Shown: positions 1 to 15,000 of the stretch, in pieces
How positions within the stretch are numbered: the first letter of the stretch is position 1
Layout: each line of letters opens with the position of its first letter
From: Cyanophora paradoxa
Taxonomy: Eukaryota; Glaucocystophyceae; Cyanophorales; Cyanophoraceae
DNA length: 64,000 bases
Direction: 5' to 3'
Assembly: GCA_004431415.1 (NCBI GenBank)
Contig: QPMI01000251.1
Span: 42,859-106,858, forward strand
Made by a program: the position numbers and the translations under genes
The notes under the pieces: generated by a model
What the model was told of the DNA's origin: nothing
The model's database searches: none
The model's input: the letters and a program-made list of their open reading frames with translations, nothing else

Positions 1-3000
1 GGTACGACGTGCGGGTGTGGGGCATGCCGGAGGGCGACAAGGTGCCGGTGGTGGCGGATGGTTTGAAGGTGACGACTCGCGCCCTGAATGCAGGTGAGCC
101 GCGGGCTTCCCGCTTTTGCGTCTGCGCCGGCCTTGCTGGCACGATAGTACGGTGATCTTCGATTGCGAGCACGCGGATGTTGAGCGTGCAATAGAGTGTG
201 CAACGAGAAGCCCGCGTTCGCGAGCTGACTGGCTCTGGGCGCGCCCGCAGGCGAAAAGCCGGCGTTGTTCGAGGCGCAGCCGGCGCAGCACTTCTACTAC
301 CGCCTGTCGACGCACTCGTCGCCGGTAACGGTGCAGCTGGCCGAGCTCGCGGGCGGCGGGTCGGTCGTCGATCTGTGGAACGCAATCAAGCGCCTGACGT
401 ACTACTCGCTGCCGGCCGCCGACAAGCCGCGGCTCGCGCTCGCGAGCGGCGAGGTCCTGAAGGTGCGCCGAGGCGCTGCGTTCCGCGTCCGCGCCCGCCC
501 AGTGTCGTGTGGCGCAGATGCACGAGAGGGACGGTGCGGCGGTGCCGCTGCAGTCGACCCCGGCTCAGGCGGGGGCGGTGCTGGAGGCGGGCGCGACGTG
601 CTACATGAGCGTGTCGGCGAGCTACAGCACGCGGGGCAAGGCGGCGGAGGGCCGGGACGTGTACGTGTCGTGGGCGCTGAACGAGAAGTGGAAAGAGAAG
701 GAGCCGCCTGTCTTCAACGAGATCTACGTGGAGCTGTGGGACGAGAGGACGCCCGAGCAGCGGGCGGAGTGGACGCTGCCGGCGAAGCACGGCGGGGTGG
801 AGTTCAACGCGCTGCAGATGTTCGGGCTGGTGCTGCGATCGCGTGTGACGTGAGCCCTGGCGATGTTGTGGCGCGGGCAGCTCGAGGGGGTCGCTGACGT
901 GGGTGCAGGTACTGCTTGCGGGTGTGGGGACGGTACGAGAGTGGGGCGCTGCCTGGGGAGACGAAGATCAACATTGGATCCCTGTCCTCCGGTGCGCTGC
1001 GCAGCCACGGGAGGGACGTCAGTGGCGTTGCTGACGGGAGAGACGGCCGCCCCGCGCGCAGGCGACGTGGAGCCGGCGGACGAGGCGATCCTCGCGAAGC
1101 CGGCGACGGCGTTCTTCGTGGCGCACGGGACGACGACGATGAAGTGGATCCAGCTCGCCAGCGGCGCCTCGACTCTCGGTCTCAAACAGGCGGTCGAGCG
1201 GGCGATGGGCCTCTCCGCGAACCGCAGGCGGCTGCGCATCGCGATGCCGGATGGCGAAGTTGTGCAGGCGTGCACCAGCTGCTCGCCGCCGTGCTTGGCG
1301 TTCAGTCACTCACGCCGTCCGCGCGCAGCCGTACTCGGCAGATGCGAAGGAGATACCGCTCGCGAAGACGCCCCTGAAACCGGGCAGCATCCTCACCGCC
1401 AAAGACCTCGGCGATTTCTACCTGCACTCCTGCCAATCTTCGTCGGGGCCGGTGTGGATCCACTGGGACCTTAACGGCCATCCGTCCGACGTCAAGGAGA
1501 AGCCGAAGCTCGCGTCCACGACGGTCGAGCTGTGGACGCAGGGCGCTGAGCGGAAGTGTGTCGGGGCGTGGAAGGTGCCGGCGAGAGAAGGCAACCTCGT
1601 GTTCGACAGGCTCATATTGCACTGGGGCACGATGAAGCCGTCCACCTCGTGCGTCGCGCATTGCACACCGGGCCGCGCCGTGATGCCTTCACGTCTGAAC
1701 TGCGCCGGCGTTGACCGCGAGAACGCTCGTGCAGGTACGACGTGCGGGTGTGGGGCATGCCGGAGGGCGACAAGGTGCCGGTGGTGGCGGATGGTTTGAA
1801 GGTGACGACTCGCGCCCTGAATGCAGGTGAGCCGCGGGCTTCCCGCTTTTGCGTCTGCGCCGGCCTTGCTGGCACGATAGTACGGTGATCTTCGATTGCG
1901 TGCACGCGGATGTTGAGCGTGCAATAGAGTGTGCAACGAGAAGCCCGCGTTCGCGAGCTGACTGGCTCTGGGCGCGCCCGCAGGCGAAAAGCCGGCGTTG
2001 TTCGAGGCGCAGCCGGCGCAGCACTTCTACTACCGCCTGTCGACGCACTCGTCGCCGGTAACGGTGCAGCTGGCCGAGCTCGCGGGCGGCGGGTCGGTCG
2101 TCGATCTGTGGAACGCAATCAAGCGCCTGACGTACTACTCGCTGCCGGCCGCCGACAAGCCGCGGCTCGCGCTCGCGAGCGGCGAGGTCCTGAAGGTGCG
2201 CCGAGGCGCTGCGTTCCGCGTCCACGCCCGCCCAGTGTTGTGTGGCGCAGATGCACGAGAGGGACGGTGCGGCGGTGCCGCTGCAGTCGACCCCGGCTCA
2301 GGCGGGGGCGGTGCTGGAGGCGGGCGCGACGTGCTACATGAGCGTGTCGGCGAGCTACAGCACGCGGGGCAAGGCGGCGGAGGGCCGGGACGTGTACGTG
2401 TCGTGGGCGCTGAACGAGAAGTGGAAAGAGAAGGAGCCGCCTGTCTTCAACGAGATCTACGTGGAGCTGTGGGACGAGAGGACGCCCGAGCAGCGGGCGG
2501 AGTGGACGCTGCCGGCGAAGCACGGCGGGTGGAGTTCAACGCGCTGCAGATGTTCGGGCTGGTGCTGCGATCGCGTGTGACGTGAGCCCTGGCGATGTTG
2601 TGGCGCGGGCAGCTCGAGGGGTCGCTGACGTGGGTGCAGGTACTGCTTGCGGGTGTGGGGACGGTACGAGAGTGGGGCGCTGCCTGGGGAGACGAAGATC
2701 AACATTGGATCCCTGTCCTCCGGTGCGCTGCGCAGCCACGGGAGGGACGTCAGTGGCGTTGCTGACGGGAGAGACGGCCGCCCCGCGCGCAGGCGACGTG
2801 GAGCCGGCGGACGAGGCGATCCTCGCGAAGCCGGCGACGGCGTTCTTCGTGGCGCACGGGACGACGACGATGAAGTGGATCCAGCTCGCCAGCGGCGCCT
2901 CGACTCTCGGTCTCAAACAGGCGGTCGAGCGGGCGATGGGCCTCTCCGCGAACCGCAGGCGGCTGCGCATCGCGATGCCGGATGGCGAAGTTGTGCAGGC

Positions 3001-6000
3001 GTGCACCAGCTGCTCGCCGCCGTGCTTGGCGTTCAGTCACTCACGCCGTCCGCGCGCAGCCGTACACGAAGGACGCGACGGAGATCCCGCTCGCCAAGAC
3101 GCCCGCAAAGTCGGGCAGCATTCTCGTCGCGCGGGACCTCGGCGAGTACTACCTCAGCATCGGGACCAGCTACGAGGGCCCCGTGTATGTCTATTGGTCG
3201 CTCAACGGGCAGCCGTCCGACGCGAAGGCGAAGCCGAAGCTCGCGCACGTGATGGTCGAGCTGTGGACGCAGGGCGCAGAGAGCAAGCGTGTGGGGCTGT
3301 GGAAGGTGCCCGCGTCCGAGGGAAGCGTCGTGTTCAACCAGGTCGTGCTGCACTGGGGCACGATGAAGCCTTCTACGCAGTGCGCGCGGCAGTGCTGCGC
3401 GCTCGCGATTTCCATGCTGCATCTTCACCAGGGGATGCCTGATCACTCTACGTGCCCGCGCAGGTACGGCGTGCGGGTGTGGACGATTCCGGAGCTGGAG
3501 GGCGAAACAGTGCCGCTGGTGTCGGACATCGTGGGCAAGAAGACGCGCGCCCTAAACTCGGGTGAGTGCCGTGCAGCGGGCTATAGAAGCGCGTGCTCCA
3601 TTCGTGAACTGCACGGTTCTCACGATGCGCTCTCGCCTCGCTCGTCCCCGCAGGAGAGACGCCCGCGCTTTTCAACTCGCAGCCCGACCTGCACCTCTTC
3701 TACCGGCGGACGGGTGACAGCTCGCCGGTGACGCTGCAGCTGGCCGAGATGGCAGAGGGCGCGACGGGTGTCGACCTCACTACCATGATCAAGCGCGTCT
3801 CCGTGTACTCGGTTCCAGAGGCTGCAAAGCAGCAGCTGTCTCTCGCAAGCGGCGACGCGATCAAGGTTCGTCGTATTCTACTCTCGATGCCGGATCGCCG
3901 ATCGGTTTACTCGACGTGCAGATGTACGCGGCGGACGGCACGCCTGTGCAGCTCACGGCGTCGGGTGTCACTCGGGTGTGGTAGTGGCCATCGGCGGGAG
4001 TTTCTACATGAGCGCGTCAGCCGGTTTCAGCTCGCGAAGCAAAGCGGTGGAGGGGCGAGACGTGACGGTCTCATGGCCCTCTTGGGGAGGCGAAAGGATC
4101 AGGGCCGCCCGTCTTCCACGAGATGTACGTGGAGCTGTGGGAGGAGAAGACACCGGAGACGCGAGCCGAGTGGACGCTGCCTGCGAAGCACGGCGAGGTG
4201 CAGTTCAGCGCGCTGCAGATGTTCGGGCTGGTGCTGCGGTCAAGCACGACGTGAGCCGGGTCGATTGACGAAGCGCTGGAAGGCGATGGCTGATGCCGCT
4301 GCGCGGCACGCAGGTACTGCGTGCGAGTGTGGGGCCGGTACGAGCAGGGCTCGCTCACGGCGGAGACGAAGCTCTCCATCGGGTCCCTGTCGTCGGGTTC
4401 GTCCCTTGCCGTGCTGCTTTCGCATTCCGAGCGTATTGCCCGAAAGGCTGATCTCGTTGCGCAGGCGACGTGGAGCCGGCGGACGAGGCGATCCTCGCGA
4501 AGCCGGCGACGGCGTTCTTCGTGGCGCACGGGACGACGACGATGAAGTGGATCCAGCTCGCCAGCGGCGCCTCGACTCTCGGTCTCAAACAGGCGGTCGA
4601 GCGGGCGATGGGCCTCTCCGCGAACCGCAGGCGGCTGCGCATCGCGATGCCGGATGGCGAAGTTGTGCAGGCGTGCACCAGCTGCTCGCCGCCGTGCTTG
4701 GCGTTCAGTCACTCACGCCGTCCGCGCGCAGCCGTACTCGGCAGATGCGAAGGAGATACCGCTCGCGAAGACGCCCCTGAAACCGGGCAGCATCCTCACC
4801 GCCAAAGACCTCGGCGATTTCTACCTGCACTCCTGCCAATCTTCGTCGGGGCCGGTGTGGATCCACTGGGACCTTAACGGCCATCCGTCCGACGTCAAGG
4901 AGAAGCCGAAGCTCGCGTCCACGACGGTCGAGCTGTGGACGCAGGGCGCTGAGCGGAAGTGTGTCGGGGCGTGGAAGGTGCCGGCGAGAGAAGGCAACCT
5001 CGTGTTCGACAGGCTCATATTGCACTGGGGCACGATGAAGCCGTCCACCTCGTGCGTCGCGCATTGCACACCGGGCCGCGCCGTGATGCCTTCACGTCTG
5101 AACTGCGCCGGCGTTGACCGCGAGAACGCTCGTGCAGGTACGACGTGCGGGTGTGGGGCATGCCGGAGGGCGACAAGGTGCCGGTGGTGGCGGATGGTTT
5201 GAAGGTGACGACTCGCGCCCTGAATGCAGGTGAGCCGCGGGCTTCCCGCTTTTGCGTCTGCGCCGGCCTTGCTGGCACGATAGTACGGTGATCTTCGATT
5301 GCGTGCACGCGGATGTTGAGCGTGCAATAGAGTGTGCAACGAGAAGCCCGCGTTCGCGAGCTGACTGGCTCTGGGCGCGCCCGCAGGCGAAAAGCCGGCG
5401 TTGTTCGAGGCGCAGCCGGCGCAGCACTTCTACTACCGCCTGTCGACGCACTCGTCGCCGGTAACGGTGCAGCTGGCCGAGCTCGCGGGCGGCGGGTCGG
5501 TCGTCGATCTGTGGAACGCAATCAAGCGCCTGACGTACTACTCGCTGCCGGCCGCCGACAAGCCGCGGCTCGCGCTCGCGAGCGGCGAGGTCCTGAAGGT
5601 GCGCCGAGGCGCTGCGTTCCGCGTCCGCGCCTGCCCAGTGTCGTGTGGCGCAGATGCACGAGAGGGACGGTGCGGCGGTGCCGCTGCAGTCGACCCCGGC
5701 TCAGGCGGGGGCGGTGCTGGAGGCGGGCGCGACGTGCTACATGAGCGTGTCGGCGAGCTACAGCACGCGGGGCAAGGCGGCGGAGGGCCGGGACGTGTAC
5801 GTGTCGTGGGCGCTGAACGAGAAGTGGAAAGAGAAGGAGCCGCCTGTCTTCAACGAGATCTACGTGGAGCTGTGGGACGAGAGGACGCCCGAGCAGCGGG
5901 CGGAGTGGACGCTGCCGGCGAAGCACGGCGGGGTGGAGTTCAACGCGCTGCAGATGTTCGGGCTGGTGCTGCGATCGCGTGTGACGTGAGCCCTGGCGAT

Positions 6001-9000
6001 GTTGTGGCGCGGGCAGCTCGAGGGGGTCGCTGACGTGGGTGCAGGTACTGCTTGCGGGTGTGGGGACGGTACGAGAGTGGGGCGCTGCCTGGGGAGACGA
6101 AGATCAACATTGGATCCCTGTCCTCCGGTGCGCTGCGCAGCCACGGGAGGGACGTCAGTGGCGTTGCTGACGGGAGGGACTGCCGCCCCGCGCGCAGGCG
6201 ACGTGGAGCCGGCGGACGAGGCGATCCTCGCGAAGCCGGCGACGGCGTTCTTCGTGGCGCACGGGACGACGACGATGAAGTGGATCCAGCTCGCCAGCGG
6301 CGCCTCGACTCTCGGTCTCAAACAGGCGGTCGAGCGGGCGATGGGCCTCTCCGCGAACCGCAGGCGGCTGCGCATCGCGATGCCGGATGGCGAAGTTGTG
6401 CAGGCGTGCATCAGCTGCTCGCCGCCGTGCTTGGCGTTCAGTCACTCACGCCGTCCGCGCGCAGCCGTACACGAAGGACGCGACGGAGATCCCGCTCGCC
6501 AAGACGCCCGCAAAGTCGGGCAGCATTCTCGTCGCGCGGGACCTCGGCGAGTACTACCTCAGCGTCGGGACCAGCTACGAGGGCCCCGTGTATGTCTATT
6601 GGTCGCTCATCGGGCAGCCGTCCGACGCGAAGGCGAAGCCGAAGCTCGCGCACGTGATGGTCGAGCTGTGGACGCAGGGCGCAGAGAGCAAGCGTGTGGG
6701 GCTGTGGAAGGTGCCCGCGTCCGAGGGAAGCGTCGTGTTCAACCAGGTCGTGCTGCACTGGGGCACGATGAAGCCTTCTACGCAGTGCGCGCGGCAGTGC
6801 TGCGCGCTCGCGATTTCCATGCTGCATCTTCACCAGGGGATGCCTGATCACTCTACGTGCCCGCGCAGGTACGGCGTGCGGGTGTGGACGATTCCGGAGC
6901 TGGAGGGCGAAACAGTGCCGCTGGTGTCGGACATCGTGGGCAAGAAGACGCGCGCCCTAAACTCGGGTGAGTGCCGTGCAGCGGGCTATAGAAGCGCGTG
7001 CTCCATTCGTGAACTGCACGGTTCTCACGATGCGCTCTCGCCTCGCTCGTCCCCGCAGGAGAGACGCCCGCGCTTTTCAACTCGCAGCCCGACCTGCACC
7101 TCTTCTACCGGCGGACGGGTGACAGCTCGCCGGTGACGCTGCAGCTGGCCGAGATGGCAGAGGGCGCGACGGGTGTCGACCTCACTACCATGATCAAGCG
7201 CGTCTCCGTGTACTCGGTTCCAGAGGCTGCAAAGCAGCAGCTGTCTCTCGCAAGCGGCGACGCGATCAAGGTTCGTCGTATTCTACTCTCGATGCCGGAT
7301 CGCCGATCGGTTTACTCGACGTGCAGATGTACGCGGCGGACGGCACGCCTGTGCAGCTCACGGCGTCGGGTGTCACTCGGGGTGTGGTAGTGGCCATCGG
7401 CGGGAGTTTCTACATGAGCGCGTCAGCCGGTTTCAGCTCGCGAAGCAAAGCGGTGGAGGGGCGAGACGTGACGGTCTCATGGGCCCTCTTGGGGGAGGCG
7501 AAAGGATCAGGGCCGCCCGTCTTCCACGAGATGTACGTGGAGCTGTGGGAGGAGAAGACACCGGAGACGCGAGCCGAGTGGACGCTGCCTGCGAAGCACG
7601 GCGAGGTGCAGTTCAGCGCGCTGCAGATGTTCGGGCTGGTGCTGCGGTCAAGCACGACGTGAGCCGGGTCGATTGACGAAGCGCTGGAAGGCGATGGCTG
7701 ATGCCGCTGCGCGGCACGCAGGTACTGCGTGCGAGTGTGGGGCCGGTACGAGCAGGGCTCGCTCACGGCGGAGACGAAGCTCTCCATCGGATCCCTGTCG
7801 TCGGGTTCGTCCCTTGCCGTGCTGCTTTCGCATTCCGAGCGTATTGCCCGAAAGGCTGATCTCGTTGCGCAGGCGACGTGGAGCCGGCGGACGAGGCGAT
7901 CCTCGCGAAGCCGGCGACGGCGTTCTTCGTGGCGCACGGGACGACGACGATGAAGTGGATCCAGCTCGCCAGCGGCGCCTCGACTCTCGGTCTCAAACAG
8001 GCGGTCGAGCGGGCGATGGGCCTCTCCGCGAACCGCAGGCGGCTGCGCATCGCGATGCCGGATGGCGAAGTTGTGCAGGCGTGCACCAGCTGCTCGCCGC
8101 CGTGCTTGGCGTTCAGTCACTCACGCCGTCCGCGCGCAGCCGTACTCGGCAGATGCGAAGGAGATACCGCTCGCGAAGACGCCCCTGAAACCGGGCAGCA
8201 TCCTCACCGTCAAAGACCTCGGCGATTTCTATCTGCACTCCTGCCAATCTTCGTCGGGGCCGGTGTGGATCCACTGGGACCTTAACGGCCATCCGTCCGA
8301 CGTCAAGGAGAAGCCGAAGCTCGCGTCCACGACGGTCGAGCTGTGGACGCAGGGCGCTGAGCGGAAGTGTGTCGGGGCGTGGAAGGTGCCGGCGAGAGAA
8401 GGCAACCTCGTGTTCGACAGGCTCATATTGCACTGGGGCACGATGAAGCCGTCCACCTCGTACGTCGCGCGTTGCACGCCGGGCCGCGCCGTGATGCCTT
8501 CACGTCTGAACTGCGCCGGCGTTGACCGCGAGAACGCTCGTGCAGGTACGACGTGCGGGTGTGGGGCATGCCGGAGGGCGACAAGGTGCCGGTGGTGGCG
8601 GATGGTTTGAAGGTGACGACTCGCGCCCTGAATGCAGGTGAGCCGCGGGCTTCCCGCTTTTGCGTCTGCGCCGGCCTTGCTGGCACGATAGTACGGTGAT
8701 CTTCGATTGCGAGCACGCGGATGTTGAGCGTGCAATAGAGTGTGCAACGAGAAGCCCGCGTTCGCGAGCTGACTGGCTCTGGGCGCGCCCGCAGGCGAAA
8801 AGCCGGCGTTGTTCGAGGCGCAGCCGGCGCAGCACTTCTACTACCGCCTGTCGACGCACTCGTCGCCGGTAACGGTGCAGCTGGCCGAGCTCGCGGGCGG
8901 CGGGTCGGTCGTCGATCTGTGGAACGCAATCAAGCGCCTGACGTACTACTCGCTGCCGGCCGCCGACAAGCCGCGGCTCGCGCTCGCGAGCGGCGAGGTC

Positions 9001-12000
9001 CTGAAGGTGCGCCGAGGCGCTGCGTTCCGCGTCCGCGCCTGCCCAGTGTCGTGTGGCACAGATGCACGAGAGGACGGTGCGGCGGTGCCGCTGCAGTCGA
9101 CCCCGGCTCAGGCGGGGCGGTGCTGGAGGCGGGCGCGACGTGCTACATGAGCGTGTCGGCGAGCTACAGCACGCGGGCAAGGCGGCGGAGGGCCGGGACG
9201 TGTACGTGTCGTGGGCGCTGAACGAGAAGTGGAAAGAGAAGGAGCCGCCTGTCTTCAACGAGATCTACGTGGAGCTGTGGGACGAGAGGACGCCCGAGCA
9301 GCGGGCGGAGTGGACGCTGCCGGCGAAGCACGGCGGGGTGGAGTTCAACGCGCTGCAGATGTTCGGGCTGGTGCTGCGATCGCGTGTGACGTGAGCCCTG
9401 GCGATGTTGTGGCGCGGGCAGCTCGAGGGGGTCGCTGACGTGGGTGCAGGTACTGCTTGCGGGTGTGGGACGGTACGAGAGTGGGCGCTGCCTGGGGAGA
9501 CGAAGATCAACATTGGATCCCTGTCCTCCGGTGCGCTGCGCAGCCACGGGAGGGACGTCAGTGGCGTTGCTGACGGGAGGGACTGCCGCCCCGCGCGCAG
9601 GCGACGTGGAGCCGGCGGACGAGGCGATCCTCGCGAAGCCGGCGACGGCGTTCTTCGTGGCGCACGGGACGACGACGATGAAGTGGATCCAGCTCGCCAG
9701 CGGCGCCTCGACTCTCGGTCTCAAACAGGCGGTCGAGCGGGCGATGGGCCTCTCCGCGAACCGCAGGCGGCTGCGCATCGCGATGCCGGATGGCGAAGTT
9801 GTGCAGGCGTGCATCAGCTGCTCGCCGCCGTGCTTGGCGTTCAGTCACTCACGCCGTCCGCGCGCAGCCGTACACGAAGGACGCGACGGAGATCCCGCTC
9901 GCCAAGACGCCCGCAAAGTCGGGCAGCATTCTCGTCGCGCGGGACCTCGGCGAGTACTACCTCAGCGTCGGACCAGCTACGAGGGCCCGTGTATGTCTAT
10001 TGGTCGCTCATCGGGCAGCCGTCCGACGCGAAGGCGAAGCCGAAGCTCGCGCACGTGATGGTCGAGCTGTGGACGCAGGGCGCAGAGAGCAAGCGTGTGG
10101 GGCTGTGGAAGGTGCCCGCGTCCGAGGGAAGCGTCGTGTTCAACCAGGTCGTGCTGCACTGGGGCACGATGAAGCCTTCTACGCAGTGCGCGCGGCAGTG
10201 CTGCGCGCTCGCGATTTCCATGCTGCATCTTCACCAGGGGATGCCTGATCACTCTACGTGCCCGCGCAGGTACGGCGTGCGGGTGTGGACGATTCCGGAG
10301 CTGGAGGGCGAAACAGTGCCGCTGGTGTCGGACATCGTGGGCAAGAAGACGCGCGCCCTAAACTCGGGTGAGTGCCGTGCAGCGGGCTATAGAAGCGCGT
10401 GCTCCATTCGTGAACTGCACGGTTCTCACGATGCGCTCTCGCCTCGCTCGTCCCCGCAGGAGAGACGCCCGCGCTTTTCAACTCGCAGCCCGACCTGCAC
10501 CTCTTCTACCGGCGGACGGGTGACAGCTCGCCGGTGACGCTGCAGCTGGCCGAGATGGCAGAGGGCGCGACGGGTGTCGACCTCACTACCATGATCAAGC
10601 GCGTCTCCGTGTACTCGGTTCCAGAGGCTGCAAAGCAGCAGCTGTCTCTCGCAAGCGGCGACGCGATCAAGGTTCGTCGTATTCTACTCTCGATGCCGGA
10701 TCGCCGATCGGTTTACTCGACGTGCAGATGTACGCGGCGGACGGCACGCCTGTGCAGCTCACGGCGTCGGGTGTCACTCGGGTGTGGTAGTGGCCATCGG
10801 CGGGAGTTTCTACATGAGCGCGTCAGCCGGTTTCAGCTCGCGAAGCAAAGCGGTGGAGGGCGAGACGTGACGGTCTCATGGGCCCTCTTGGGGGAGGCGA
10901 AAGGATCAGGGCCGCCCGTCTTCCACGAGATGTACGTGGAGCTGTGGGAGGAGAAGACACCGGAGACGCGAGCCGAGTGGACGCTGCCTGCGAAGCACGG
11001 CGAGGTGCAGTTCAGCGCGCTGCAGATGTTCGGGCTGGTGCTGCGGTCAAGCACGACGTGAGCCGGGTCGATTGACGAAGCGCTGGAAGGCGATGGCTGA
11101 TGCCGCTGCGCGGCACGCAGGTACTGCGTGCGAGTGTGGGGCCGGTACGAGCAGGGCTCGCTCACGGCGGAGACGAAGCTCTCCATCGGATCCCTGTCGT
11201 CGGGTTCGTCCCTTGCCGTGCTGCTTTCGCATTCCGAGCGTATTGCCCGAAAGGCTGATCTCGTTGCGCAGGCGACGTGGAGCCGGCGGACGAGGCGATC
11301 CTCGCGAAGCCGGCGATGGCCTTCTTCGTGGCGCACGGGACGACGACGATGAAGTGGATCCAGCTCGCCAGCGGCGCCTCGACTCTCGGTCTCAAACAGG
11401 CGGTCGAGCGGGCGATGGGCCTCTCCGCGAACCGCAGGCGGCTGCGCATCGCGATGCCGGATGGCGAAGTTGTGCAGGCGTGCACCAGCTGCTCGCCGCC
11501 GTGCTTGGCGTTCAGTCACTCACGCCGTCCGCGCGCAGCCGTACTCGGCAGATGCGAAGGAGATACCGCTCGCGAAGACGCCCCTGAAACCGGGCAGCAT
11601 CCTCACCGTCAAAGACCTCGGCGATTTCTATCTGCACTCCTGCCAATCTTCGTCGGGGCCGGTGTGGATCCACTGGGACCTTAACGGCCATCCGTCCGAC
11701 GTCAAGGAGAAGCCGAAGCTCGCGTCCACGACGGTCGAGCTGTGGACGCAGGGCGCTGAGCGGAAGTGTGTCGGGGCGTGGAAGGTGCCGGCGAGAGAAG
11801 GCAACCTCGTGTTCGACAGGCTCATATTGCACTGGGGCACGATGAAGCCGTCCACCTCGTACGTCGCGCGTTGCACGCCGGCCGCGCCGTGATGCCTTCA
11901 CGTCTGAACTGCGCCGGCGTTGACCGCGAGAACGCTCGTGCAGGTACGACGTGCGGGTGTGGGGCATGCCGGAGGGCGACAAGGTGCCGGTGGTGGCGGA

Positions 12001-15000
12001 TGGTTTGAAGGTGACGACTCGCGCCCTGAATGCAGGTGAGCCGCGGGCTTCCCGCTTTTGCGTCTGCGCCGGCCTTGCTGGCACGATAGTACGGTGATCT
12101 TCGATTGCGAGCACGCGGATGTTGAGCGTGCAATAGAGTGTGCAACGAGAAGCCCGCGTTCGCGAGCTGACTGGCTCTGGGCGCGCCCGCAGGCGAAAAG
12201 CCGGCGTTGTTCGAGGCGCAGCCGGCGCAGCACTTCTACTACCGCCTGTCGACGCACTCGTCGCCGGTAACGGTGCAGCTGGCCGAGCTCGCGGGCGGCG
12301 GGTCGGTCGTCGATCTGTGGAACGCAATCAAGCGCCTGACGTACTACTCGCTGCCGGCCGCCGACAAGCCGCGGCTCGCGCTCGCGAGCGGCGAGGTCCT
12401 GAAGGTGCGCCGAGGCGCTGCGTTCCGCGTCCGCGCCTGCCCAGTGTCGTGTGGCACAGATGCACGAGAGGGACGGTGCGGCGGTGCCGCTGCAGTCGAC
12501 CCCGGCTCAGGCGGGGGCGGTGCTGGAGGCGGGCGCGACGTGCTACATGAGCGTGTCGGCGAGCTACAGCACGCGGGGCAAGGCGGCGGAGGGCCGGGAC
12601 GTGTACGTGTCGTGGGCGCTGAACGAGAAGTGGAAAGAGAAGGAGCCGCCTGTCTTCAACGAGATCTACGTGGAGCTGTGGGACGAGAGGACGCCCGAGC
12701 AGCGGGCGGAGTGGACGCTGCCGGCGAAGCACGGCGGGGTGGAGTTCAACGCGCTGCAGATGTTCGGGCTGGTGCTGCGATCGCGTGTGACGTGAGCCCT
12801 GGCGATGTTGTGGCGCGGGCAGCTCGAGGGGGTCGCTGACGTGGGTGCAGGTACTGCTTGCGGGTGTGGGGACGGTACGAGAGTGGGGCGCTGCCTGGGG
12901 AGACGAAGATCAACATTGGATCCCTGTCCTCCGGTGCGCTGCGCAGCCACGGGAGGGACGTCAGTGGCGTTGCTGACGGCAGGGACGGCCGCCCCGCGCG
13001 CAGGCGACGTGGAGCCGGCGGACGAGGCGATCCTCGCGAAGCCGGCGACGGCGTTCTTCGTGGCGCACGGGACGACGACGATGAAGTGGATCCAGCTCGC
13101 CAGCGGCGCCTCGACTCTCGGTCTCAAACAGGCGGTCGAGCGGGCGATGGGCCTCTCCGCGAACCGCAGGCGGCTGCGCATCGCGATGCCGGATGGCGAA
13201 GTTGTGCAGGCGTGCACCAGCTGCTCGCCGCCGTGCTTGGCGTTCAGTCACTCACGCCGTCCGCGCGCAGCCGTACACGAAGGACGCGACGGAGATCCCG
13301 CTCGCCAAGACGCCCGCAAAGTCGGGCAGCATTCTCGTCGCGCGGGACCTCGGCGAGTACTACCTCAGCGTCGGGACCAGCTACGAGGGCCCCGTGTATG
13401 TCTATTGGTCGCTCAACGGGCAGCCGTCCGACGCGAAGGCGAAGCCGAAGCTCGCGCACGTGATGGTCGAGCTGTGGACGCAGGGCGCAGAGAGCAAGCG
13501 TGTGGGGCTGTGGAAGGTGCCCGCGTCCGAGGGAAGCGTCGTTTTCAACCAGGTCGTGCTGCACTGGGGCACGATGAAGCCTTCTACGCAGTGCGCGCGG
13601 CAGTGCTGCGCGCTCGCGATTTCCATGCTGCATCTTCACCAGGGGATGCCTGATCACTCTACGTGCCCGCGCAGGTACGGCGTGCGGGTGTGGACGATTC
13701 CGGAGCTGGAGGGCGAAACAGTGCCGCTGGTGTCGGACATCGTGGGCAAGAAGACGCGCGCCCTAAACTCGGGTGAGTGCCGTGCAGCGGGCTATAGAAG
13801 CGCGTGCTCCATTCGTGAACTGCACGGTTCTCACGATGCGCTCTCGCCTCGCTCGTCCCCGCAGGAGAGACGCCCGCGCTTTTCAACTCGCAGCCCGACC
13901 TGCACCTCTTCTACCGGCGGACGGGTGACAGCTCGCCGGTGACGCTGCAGCTGGCCGAGATGGCAGAGGGCGCGACGGGTGTCGACCTCACTACCATGAT
14001 CAAGCGCGTCTCCGTGTACTCGGTTCCAGAGGCTGCAAAGCAGCAGCTGTCTCTCGCAAGCGGCGACGCGATCAAGGTTCGTCGTATTCTACTCTCGATG
14101 CCGGATCGCCGATCGGTTTACTCGACGTGCAGATGTACGCGGCGGACGGCACGCCTGTGCAGCTCACGGCGTCGGGTGTCACTCGGGGTGTGGTAGTGGC
14201 CATCGGCGGGAGTTTCTACATGAGCGCGTCAGCCGGTTTCAGCTCGCGAAGCAAAGCGGTGGAGGGGCGAGACGTGACGGTCTCATGGGCCCTCTTGGGG
14301 GAGGCGAAAGGATCAGGGCCGCCCGTCTTCCACGAGATGTACGTGGAGCTGTGGGAGGAGAAGACACCGGAGACGCGAGCCGAGTGGACGCTGCCTGCGA
14401 AGCACGGCGAGGTGCAGTTCAGCGCGCTGCAGATGTTCGGGCTGGTGCTGCGGTCAAGCACGACGTGAGCCGGGTCGATTGACGAAGCGCTGGAAGGCGA
14501 TGGCTGATGCCGCTGCGCGGCACGCAGGTACTGCGTGCGAGTGTGGGGCCGGTACGAGCAGGGCTCGCTCACGGCGGAGACGAAGCTCTCCATCGGGTCC
14601 CTGTCGTCGGGTTCGTCCCTTGCCGTGCTGCTTTCGCATTCCGAGCGTATTGCCCGAAAGGCTGATCTCGTTGCGCAGGCGACGTGGAGCCGGCGGACGA
14701 GGCGATCCTCGCGAAGCCGGCGATGGCCTTCTTCGTGGCGCACGGGACGACGACGATGAAGTGGATCCAGCTCGCCAGCGGCGCCTCGACTCTCGGTCTC
14801 AAACAGGCGGTCGAGCGGGCGATGGGCCTCTCCGCGAACCGCAGGCGGCTGCGCATCGCGATGCCGGATGGCGAAGTTGTGCAGGCGTGCACCAGCTGCT
14901 CGCCGCCGTGCTTGGCGTTCAGTCACTCACGCCGTCCGCGCGCAGCCGTACTCGGCAGATGCGAAGGAGATACCGCTCGCGAAGACGCCCCTGAAACCGG

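Noticed and set aside
3958-11080. Interpretation of frame-broken modules as pseudogene copies
   Set aside because: Every break is a one-base loss in a G/C homopolymer with the rest of the copy intact, which fits sequencing consensus error better than decay.
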